Shown: in pieces, positions 36,101 to 41,069 of the stretch | How positions within the stretch are numbered: the first letter of the stretch is position 1 | How the letters are laid out: every line of letters starts with the position of its first letter | Assembly (NCBI GenBank): GCA_018398765.1 | Contig: JAHBMJ010000128.1 | Span: 1-41,069, forward strand | From: Chromera velia | Lineage: Eukaryota > Sar > Chromeraceae | Length of the DNA stretch: 41,069 nucleotides | Direction: 5' to 3' | Notes under the pieces: model-generated | The model's database searches: none | The model's input: the letters and a program-made list of their open reading frames with translations, nothing else | What the model was told of the DNA's origin: nothing | Position numbers and translations under genes: made by a program

Positions 36101-36313
36101 TGGATGTCGACAAGTCAACAGTCGGATATAAATAGAAAGGAAGAGAAGTTCTTCTCTTTCTTTTTCGTCATCCACCACCCACCTTGACCCGGAGCAAATC
36201 CGGAAGACAGAGAGAGCAGAACCACAAAACACCAGAGGAGACTCTGAACGGAGGCGCCAAAAGTGCGCGGACGGCGGAGACGAGAGACCCCAACCAATTC
36301 TGAAATTTTGCTC
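20462..36313 (-). CDS. Giant modular receptor-like membrane protein (PPC, RCC1, EGF, HYR, GCC2/3, multi-TM)
   Basis: About 19 exons on the minus strand: 36313-36183, 35862-35626, 35394-35186, 34982-34659, 34080-33854, 33577-33382, 33166-32925, 32553-32325, about 31936-31531, 31278-30500, 30008-29874, about 29308-28900, 28767-28016, 27401-27105, 26613-26304, 25861-25078, 24825 to the gap at 23569-23542, then to 23151, and 22552-20498 or on to a stop at 20462. Phases agree at nearly all junctions. The product is about 3,100 residues: secretion signal, large adhesive-type ectodomain, at least seven hydrophobic membrane segments and a tail of about 650 residues. No enzyme domain is recognised. 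A surface sensing or adhesion role is inference from architecture. The initiating exon is not located. PPC-like domain 1 is frameshifted, and the two RCC1 acceptors lie in GA repeats, so frame there is uncertain. The last exon may splice at CAG/GTAAGA (20498) to a short terminal exon. Confidence 0.78.
22835..22879. repeat. (GGCA)n microsatellite
   Basis: About eleven GCAG-type units in the intron between the membrane-region exons and the tail exon. TTCC repeats lie nearby at 22640-22675. Confidence 0.9.
23151..24825 (-). other. Receptor gene: multi-pass membrane region
   Basis: After PLCSECKTGRHL..CRECP come hydrophobic segments: TIVAGVGLFLLAVALVVGY, ILTVFLTALGFLANL, ALLVPLGVVGLIGSVGLVVV, a VILSTVFLWAPSIVSA stretch and GVLLAGVIGVPVWVCLAI. 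After the N gap, FWELVVYARRLSIPFALL, ILNFHAVLFLLLQTLLW and FSLIVWFCGVVIL follow. The FWELV..RR pattern recurs in large algal and oomycete GCC2/GCC3 membrane proteins of unknown function. The exon ends AGG/GTCGGT at 23151. Confidence 0.75.
23542..23569. other. Assembly gap (28 N) next to a C homopolymer
   Basis: The gap follows a run of about 20 C and falls inside or beside the membrane-region coding sequence. The frame before it (ending ARQRGAEG) and after it (AAGQGHKGAG..PSYYALV) differ, so missing bases or an intron must restore it. Confidence 0.95.
24931..24962. repeat. (AG)n microsatellite
   Basis: Sixteen AG units in an intron of the receptor gene. Confidence 0.95.
25078..25861 (-). other. 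Receptor gene: GCC2/GCC3-type Cys-rich repeats
   Basis: After joining to the previous exon the protein reads CLCMENFYRS..GFVCRPC, DCLCNEGFYRDP..VCRQC, QCGCVERFYFSP and later TCEPCPPNSICSG. These CxC-GFY...C..C units are typical of GCC2/GCC3 (ephrin-receptor-like) stretches that often precede membrane segments. It ends VCEEGHEG before the phase-0 donor GTAAGT, and the next exon starts PLCSEC. An extra intron near 25529 is possible. Confidence 0.75.
25871..25900. repeat. (GGAA)n microsatellite next to a splice acceptor
   Basis: Seven to eight GGAA units lie just upstream (minus strand) of the GCC2/GCC3 exon. On the minus strand they give a TTCC tract that serves as the polypyrimidine stretch of the acceptor. 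Confidence 0.9.
26304..26613 (-). other. Receptor gene: HYR domain 2
   Basis: The exon encodes REPPQMTCASPVPLK, DPTVSDNVDLP, LNVLVEGTDKAGNTGNCTIVV, a clear hyalin repeat with the DxxGNxxxC ending. It continues into PSNADRMTVDSPCLC, the start of the following Cys-rich region. The donor is AT/GTCAGT. Confidence 0.82.
27105..27401 (-). other. Receptor gene: HYR-like domain 1
   Basis: A phase 1-1 exon with acceptor GTGTGCAG. It encodes TTQCPSPAIHF at the start and IRVRLIDSLSRENEGTCEFTVGI at the end, the two conserved edges of the hyalin repeat (C-P near the start; D..G.CxFxVxV at the end). The middle is divergent and Phe/Ser/Arg-rich. Confidence 0.6.
27491..27518. repeat. (CA)n microsatellite
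   Basis: Fourteen CA units in the intron before HYR-like domain 1. A G-rich run with a single N follows at 27662-27682. Confidence 0.95.
28016..29308 (-). other. Receptor gene: RCC1 propeller B, seven blades
   Basis: Exons to 28900 and 28767-28016 encode a second seven-blade RCC1 propeller very similar to propeller A, including long identical runs in blades 1-3 and 7. Blades 4-6 differ more (for example GRVFYLGRSNNDGIYG). Exon borders, intron position and the GACA intron repeat are shared with A. Confidence 0.85.
28864..28892. repeat. (GACA)n in the RCC1 B intron
   Basis: Seven GACA units next to the donor side of the RCC1 B intron, the counterpart of 31467-31494. Confidence 0.95.
29736..29763. 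repeat. (GA)n microsatellite
   Basis: Fourteen GA units within a longer purine-rich stretch (29570-29790) in the intron between EGF and RCC1 B. Confidence 0.95.
29874..30008 (-). other. Receptor gene: calcium-binding EGF-like domain
   Basis: A phase 1-1 exon of 135 bases between the two RCC1 propellers. It begins LDLDECAVMAEGHC (the D-x-D-E-C calcium-binding start), continues with CRDTVGSFVCECPQG (Ser/Phe of the cbEGF consensus) and ends GDGTLC. Six cysteines are present. Confidence 0.88.
30014..30142. repeat. Compound microsatellite (GACA)n, (CA)n, (GA)n
   Basis: GACA units at 30014-30060, CA units at 30075-30117 and GA units at 30120-30142, directly upstream of the EGF exon acceptor on the minus strand. 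Confidence 0.95.
30500..31936 (-). other. Receptor gene: RCC1 propeller A, seven blades
   Basis: Two exons (to 31531, and 31278-30500) joined in phase 2 encode seven G-x-x-x-x-x-G-x-N-x-x-G-Q-L-G-type repeats, beginning GDLFVFGSNRDGQLG and ending GGVVGAGRNEEGQLG. Seven is the full count of an RCC1 beta-propeller. The acceptor of the first exon lies in a GA repeat, so its exact edge is uncertain. The intron carries a GACA microsatellite. Confidence 0.85.
31467..31494. repeat. (GACA)n in the RCC1 A intron
   Basis: Seven units in the same intron position as in RCC1 copy B. Confidence 0.95.
32325..33166 (-). other. Receptor gene: PPC-like domain 3, intact
   Basis: Exons 33166-32925 and 32553-32325 join in phase 0. 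They encode HDTLETAFHLSNRF, ATGDGEFGECGG, GVWYRLRLP, VDTCTGTS, then TIIGVLSGAGCPSDSSVCQCEG, SRVSFVERGSSEVFVVV and SFNLTV. The intron sits at the same place as in domains 1 and 2, so the three units arose by duplication of a two-exon cassette. Confidence 0.78.
33382..34080 (-). other. Receptor gene: PPC-like domain 2, intact
   Basis: Exons 34080-33854 and 33577-33382 join in phase 0. They encode HDTLRTAFDLSDRF, ATGDPDFADCGG, GVWFSLSVP, then VIGVLSGTGCPSDSSACEC and NFNLTVALSG. The pattern (D at the edge strands, VWF, a Cys pair, a final F-LTV strand) fits pre-peptidase C-terminal-like beta-sandwiches. These are usually extracellular and often sugar- or substrate-contacting in bacterial secreted proteins. 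Confidence 0.75.
34659..34982 (-). other. Receptor gene: Cys-rich module of unknown family
   Basis: A single phase 1-1 exon (324 bases) with acceptor CACATGCAG and donor CAG/GTGGGG. It encodes about 108 residues with regularly spaced cysteines (ETCNA, FLCVRAETC, LQCPQGLVC, ECFTEMQC, YLTCAG). The family is not recognised. It lies between PPC-like domains 1 and 2. Confidence 0.7.
35186..35862 (-). other. Receptor gene: PPC-like domain 1, damaged
   Basis: Two exons (35862-35626 and 35394-35186) encode a bacterial pre-peptidase C-terminal-like unit: HDTLQAAFDLSDRF, GVWFRFRLP, VDTFTGT, then DTVVGVLSG, CPSDFSACVCEG, RVSF and SFNLTV. Compared with the two intact copies there is a net 2-base loss near 35743-35746 (a TGA follows at once) and a one-base excess in the C11 run at 35265-35275. 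The intervening intron starts GC instead of GT (35625-35624). Confidence 0.75.
36183..36313 (-). other. Receptor gene: signal-peptide exon
   Basis: Acceptor TTTTGCAG precedes 36313 (an alternative acceptor, ATTTCAG, gives 36299). The exon encodes a basic stretch (RLRRPRT) followed by the hydrophobic core SLLWCFVVLLSLSSGFA and PGQ, which looks like a signal peptide cleaved near the end of the exon. It ends AAG/GTGGGT in phase 1, matching the next exon. There is no ATG in this frame inside the exon, so the start codon is in an upstream exon. Confidence 0.65.
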
Positions 36314-37344
36314 CTGCAAAAGAGGAGAAAGAACGAGAGAAAGCAGCGGGAGATGGACAGACTGACAGATTGAAAGATGGGACAGACAGACACACAGAAG
36401 GGGGTAAGAAGGACTGATTCCACAAAACAAAGAAAAACGAATGATCGTGCCTGTTTTCATCTTGAAAAGACCGAAACGGAAAAGAGCGGAAGCGAGAGAT
36501 AACGCAGCGTCGCCACGACAGTAGAGCCGAGAGGAATTCTCTGCGTGCTCAAATGGACACACAAACGTGGAATACGAGATGGCGAGAGAAGGAGGGAGTG
36601 CCAGTACGAAAGAGAGGAAGGGACGAAGGCAGTCAGACTCGCATGCAGAGAAGAAGGACGAAAAAAGGAGGCGGACAAAAAAGGGAAGACGGAGGGAAGG
36701 CGAGACAAAAAGGAATGCCAAGGACAAACATATGCAAACATATACACACAAACACACACACACACACAGACGGATGAGACTGACTCAGGAGGAAGGGGAA
36801 GAAAGGAAGAGCTGCTCTGCTCCCCCCACGGCCAGACCTTCGAATCTCCCCCCGCCCCCCTTACTGGACCTTCCACCATTTCCCCTTCTTCGCGATCTCT
36901 CTCCAGTTGCAGAACGGGCGGGAGCGGAGGCTCGCAAAGGGAAAGGCCGTCTCTTCTTCTCCTTTCTTTCGCAGAGGCGCAGAGGTGCCGGACCCTAGTG
37001 CACATTCCGCGCACGGCACACACATGTTCGGGCTCTTGGGAAGAAAAGGAACAACAGTGAGGTAAGATCAGACATGGAGACACAGAGGCGGAAGGAGACG
37101 GCCCTGAGCTGCACGCCTGAATGAATATAATCGTCAGCCGACGGTGGCCTTTGAGTCCCAGAAATGTTGCGCAACTCACATCCACTCACGTACGTCTTTT
37201 GGCGCCTGTCTCACAAGCTTTTGCTAGAGTACGTCTCTCTGGGAGGTGGGATACCAACGAAGAGGAGACGGATCATATGCAGCCACAGGGCGCGCGCGCG
37301 CCGAAGATTTCCGAGGGCGCCATGCAACGTACCGAATTATGGAT
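36314..37344. other. Upstream region of the receptor gene; first exon not identified
   Basis: This should contain the promoter and start codon of the receptor gene. A minus-strand frame from an ATG near 37005 (MCTRVRHLCASAKE) is a possible first exon, but I cannot link it by splice phase. A CA repeat at 36750-36768 and a CGCGCGCGCGC run near 37290 are present. No other gene is supported. Confidence 0.35.
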
Positions 37345-37666
37345 CAATAATAGATAATAAATAATGAGAAAAGATAATTAACTTTCATTATCGATCGGTA
37401 GAGTGAGCATACAGGGGTAGAACAGTTTCTCGACTTAAGATGGATGAATAACCCTATCTACCCTGCTAACTTAACTCTGTGTGTGTTCAGATTAACTCTG
37501 TGTATGTTCAGATTAACTCTGTGTGTGTGGGCAGGGATATTTGTGTGTATAAGGGGTAATAGTGTTCTACCACATATACTGTCGAGACAACATAAAGTGT
37601 CTCTTCCACTCTTCTATCATTCCTATCAGTTCTTCTAATCTCCCAGCAATATTATCTGTGTATGGA

Positions 37667-37743
37667 GGGTAAATATCGGTGGTGACAGCCTATTCCTCTA
37701 CCCTTCCTGTTTAACTCCTCACCGCCTCCTACCACACACACAG
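37667..37743 (+). repeat. Block R1, copy 1
   Basis: 77 bases starting GGGTAAATATCGGTGG and ending in ACACACACAG, identical to 38961-39037. After the shared motif the downstream sequences differ. Confidence 0.92.
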
Positions 37744-37930
37744 ATAACACAGATAGAAGGGAAGAGACGATTGGGTATAGGAGGTAGGCATGGAAGATTT
37801 GTGGAAGAGTTTGATGTTTGTGGATGAATAAGGTCTTCCCACTAAACCCACAACACTCTCTGTGCACACTCTGTATTATCTGTATGTATGGGCTCATGGG
37901 TTAATATGGAGTGCCAACACCTCCTACCAC

Positions 37931-38056
37931 ACACACAGAGTTAATAGGAATGTTGGTAGGAGAAGATGAATAGTGAATTACAACATAACTCTACCACATA
38001 TTGTCCTCACACCATCCAGCGTAGATCTGTGCTCACCCTGCTAACTTAACTCTGTG
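37931..38056 (+). repeat. Block R2, copy 1
   Basis: 126 bases bounded by ACACACAGAGTTAA on the left and TTAACTCTGTG on the right, so the two edges form an inverted pair. It recurs at 38806-38931 with one mismatch. Confidence 0.92.
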
Positions 38057-38066
38057 TGTGTGGGAG

Positions 38067-38120
38067 GGATAATTATTAGCTAATTCACCAAACCTACCAG
38101 CATAGCTACAGTGACTGTGT
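38067..38120 (+). repeat. Block R3, forward copy
   Basis: 54 bases (GGATAATTATTAGC..GTGACTGTGT), present as an exact inverted copy at 38744-38797. Confidence 0.92.
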
Positions 38121-38743
38121 ATGTGGGAGAGACTGAACGATAGATCCCATAATCCTCGAATCTATAATTATAATTCAAATAATTATCACCTAATCCTACG
38201 ATCAGTACCTTTCCTCTGTACGCCCCTAACCTTTCTACTCAGTATCTTATCTTAACTCTGTGTGTGTGGGAGACAGCGTAAGACCAAGAGTGTTTGGTCC
38301 ATCCCACCCTCTCTGTATAATCTCTGTTCAATATCTTTTATCTGTTGTTGTAATATCATAACCACAAATACCAAATTTGGCGGCCGTGATTATTCGGTTA
38401 AACTCCCAAACTGCTTGTATAAGCGGGCAATTGGTGTTGCCCGAGTCGATATTGAGGTTTAATAATTATACACCACTTCACCCACAATAATCTATCATCT
38501 ATTCCTATTATAATCTACAGATGGAACCCATGGTTCCCTTCTAACCCTCCTACCACACACACAGAGTTAACTTATACTGGGAGGGACGGTAGGGCGGCAG
38601 CGGTAGTCAAACCTAATCCAAATAGTATACTCACTATTATTCTTGTTTATCTGGATCATATAATAAGGAAATGGTGGAGGTCGTTATTCTGTTTGAACAG
38701 GTCAATAATTATTTGATGTTTACCTCACCGCCTCCTACCACAC

Positions 38744-38797
38744 ACACAGTCACTGTAGCTATGCTGGTAGGTTTGGTGAATTAGCTAATAATTATCC
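38744..38797 (-). repeat. Block R3, inverted copy
   Basis: Exact reverse complement of 38067-38120, again bordered by a CACACACAG motif. Confidence 0.92.
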
Positions 38798-38805
38798 AAG
38801 ACCAT

Positions 38806-38931
38806 ACACACAGAGTTAATAGGAATGTTGGTAGGAGAAGATGAATAGTGAATTACAACACAACTCTACCACATATTGTCCTCACACCATCCAGCGTAGA
38901 TCTGTGCTCACCCTGCTAACTTAACTCTGTG
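38806..38931 (+). repeat. Block R2, copy 2
   Basis: One base differs from 37931-38056; flanks on both sides are different. Confidence 0.92.
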
Positions 38932-38960
38932 AGGCCTGCTAACTTAACTCTGTGTGTGGG

Positions 38961-39037
38961 GGGTAAATATCGGTGGTGACAGCCTATTCCTCTACCCTTC
39001 CTGTTTAACTCCTCACCGCCTCCTACCACACACACAG
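38961..39037 (+). repeat. Block R1, copy 2
   Basis: Identical to 37667-37743. Here it follows a TTAACTCTGTGTGTGGG motif and is followed by AGTTAAGTTAGCAGGG. Confidence 0.92.
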
Positions 39038-39050
39038 AGTTAAGTTAGCA

Positions 39051-39172
39051 GGGTAGATAGGAATGGTACTGGGAGAAGGTGAAGGGGCAGGCGGCCTCCA
39101 TCTGCCGCCGTCCCTACCACACCTACTAATAATACTTCTTCACCAAGTTACCTTTCTACTCTGTGTGTGTGG
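39051..39172 (+). repeat. Block R4, forward copy
   Basis: 122 bases from GGGTAGATAGG to CTCTGTGTGTGTGG. The reverse complement occurs at 40691-40812 with about four mismatches. Confidence 0.92.
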
Positions 39173-40690
39173 TAGGAGGTAGCATACGGTCTGAGCTGCC
39201 GCAGTTATTCATTCAGATAATCGAGAGAGATGGTTTTATGTAGTCTCTATGAACACTCTATAAACACACACAGAGTTAAGTTAGCAGGGTGAGCACAGAC
39301 CGATAGCATTCATCAATAACTGTGGACACAACACTCTCTGTGCACACTCTGTGTTATCTGTGTGTGTGGTAGGAGGCGGTGAGGTAAACAAATCTATAAC
39401 TGATAATGATCTGTACTACTGAGTATCTTACCTTCCCACATAAATATTATCTTCTCCCACATACACAGAGTTAATAGGGGAGACGGTGAGAGAGTAGATA
39501 GTGGAGAGGTATTATTAACCAATCTCAACCAACATAACCACAAACAGGTGTTGGCACTCCATATTTCCCGAATAAGAAGGATTGATAGAAAAGATAATAA
39601 ATGATTATTAATAAACCAATAAGAACCACGGTTAACCTCCTACCACACACACAGAGTTAATAGGAATGTTGGATAGATAGTGGTTATGTGGTATGGTTAG
39701 AGGAGTTGGTATGGATGGTAGAGTCTGTATGGAGTTAGTGTGAGTAGGAGGGATGGTAAAGTATAAGAATGAACCTATGAACTCATCTACCCATTCATAA
39801 TCGATAATGATAATTATCCGGGGTCTCTAATCCCATTATCCCTGACCATTTCTGTTATATAGAGACTCAACATAATATTAACTCCTCACCGCCTCCTACT
39901 ACACACACAGATACAAGATATTGTATTCAGTATGGATTATTAATCATCCTTCCGTACCTCCCATATACACCATCTATACTTATCGATAGAGTTCTTGTAT
40001 CTGTGTGTGTGTAAGACAGAGGTGGGATAACTAATTCAGGTATTCATCATTATTATCGATAATTATAGATTGGGTGGTAGAGATGGAAGATTTCCTGGAT
40101 AGTATGTGGGAGTGTTGGTAGATCAGTAGTACAGATAATTAACAGAAAGGTAGAGATCTGTGGGAGAAATCGAGCCTTCCTGTATAATATTGACGTCACA
40201 CTTATATTTGTATTTTATCTATGCCGTTTGCCCTGAATCTTTATCTTCCTTCCCAACTTGCATAGTATCTCTCCTACACACTATTATATTGAGTATCGTT
40301 GCCTTCCTGTGTAACTCTTCCATTTTACTTACCAACGCCTGCTGCTGTTGCTATCCTACCATCCCAACACATATATCTGTGAGGTAGAGTGAGCAAGAGA
40401 CTCTTCGATATCGATCTGTACTTACAAAACAAAAAGTATCTTTCTTCCACACCTAACGCCTTCCTACCAACACTCTCACTCATCTATTCCATATTTATCG
40501 AACCCTTCATGTGTGTTAGGTAGGTGGTTAACCTGGTAGAATAGTAGAGAGGAACACAGCTATGTGTGGGAGTTTGTGATAGAGTTGTGTTAACAGATAT
40601 CTGTGGGAGGCAACGATACTTCATTAATATTATTGATATTTGTATTCTACACCGTTTACCTTATAACCATGAGGGGTGAACCAGTAAATC

Positions 40691-40812
40691 CCACACACAC
40701 AGAGTAGAAAGGTAACTTGGTGAAGAAGTATTATTAGTAGGTGTGGTAGGGATAGCGGCAGATGAAGGCCGCCTGCCCCTTCACCTTCTCCCAGTACCAT
40801 TTCTATCTACCC
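40691..40812 (-). repeat. Block R4, inverted copy
   Basis: Reverse complement of 39051-39172. It starts with CCACACACACAGAG and loses similarity immediately after CTACCC. Confidence 0.92.
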
Positions 40813-41069
40813 TCTCACCGTCTCCCCTATTAACTCTGTGTATGTGGGATTTACAGCTACAAGTTCACAGTCAACTACCGTACAACGACTTCGATTCATA
40901 ACCACAAACCACCCATGCTATGCTACCTGCCCAGTACAGATGTAATTGGTAATCCTGAATAAACAAATAATAATGGAAGTGTTGATGGTAAAGATGATAA
41001 GGTAACTTGGTTATATAGTTGTACTATGGTTGGTATGGTTGCAGGCAGCCCTGTCTAATGCCTGCTCTA

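Larger units (their letters stand above)
37345..41069. repeat. AT-rich non-coding mosaic of shuffled short repeats
   Basis: From about 37345 to the end the DNA is AT-rich, with no credible gene. A motif TTAACTCTGTGTGTGTGG, or its reverse CCACACACACAGAGTTAA, with variants occurs at least fifteen times in both orientations. Examples are 37471, 37492, 37513, 37926, 38046, 38252, 38553, 38806, 38921, 38944, 39025, 39263, 39456, 39643, 40691 and 40830. It often borders longer blocks that recur elsewhere in the region in direct or inverted orientation. The texture recalls recombining organellar or satellite DNA; which one is not resolved. Confidence 0.8.

Noticed and set aside
38262-38462. 66-codon frame in the mosaic region
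   Set aside because: It starts inside the repeat motif, has no family signal, and lies in DNA full of shuffled repeats.
37921-40850. CRISPR-like array, because a short motif recurs at intervals
   Set aside because: Spacing is irregular, the motif occurs in both orientations, the intervening blocks are themselves repeated, and the genome is eukaryotic.

Overview
The window reads as draft nuclear DNA from a unicellular eukaryote. It has large intron-rich genes with GT-AG introns, dense microsatellites such as (GACA)n, (GACG)n, (CA)n and (GAA)n, degenerate non-LTR retrotransposons, a UGA-containing selenoprotein T, and a huge mosaic surface protein. Two N stretches mark it as a draft assembly. 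The style fits an alveolate or related alga, and a chromerid such as Chromera is my best guess. That placement is inference only.

Layout: 1-485 (-) is the N-terminal part of an unrecognised protein cut by the window edge. 1542-2737 (+) is a cysteine-rich, probably zinc-binding protein of at least three exons. 3530-8616 (-) is an unrecognised protein of about 1,100 residues in five phase-compatible exons. 10237-10920 (+) is selenoprotein T with an in-frame TGA at its CxxU redox site. 12026-18845 holds a 6.6 kb decayed LINE on the minus strand, flanked by about 105 bp direct repeats. 19383-20190 (-) is a 3' fragment of a related LINE.

20462-36313 (-) is one very large gene of about 19 visible exons and roughly 3,100 residues. 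The predicted order is signal peptide, PPC-like domain 1, Cys-rich module, PPC-like 2 and 3, a seven-blade RCC1 propeller, an EGF-like domain, a second seven-blade RCC1 propeller, two HYR domains, GCC2/GCC3-type Cys repeats, a multi-pass membrane region and a long cytoplasmic tail. Most ectodomain modules are bounded by phase-1 introns, as expected for exon shuffling. PPC-like domain 1 has two frameshifts and a GC donor.

From about 37.35 kb to the end, composition and texture change abruptly. The DNA is AT-rich, has no credible gene, and is a mosaic of short blocks repeated in both orientations, with a recurring TTAACTCTGTGTGTGTGG-type motif at block edges.

The genes do not form an operon or an obvious pathway. 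The two items most worth following are the receptor-like mosaic gene and the shuffled-block region; the selenoprotein is the best-supported specific call. Splice sites were read by eye, checked for phase continuity, and are not confirmed by transcripts.
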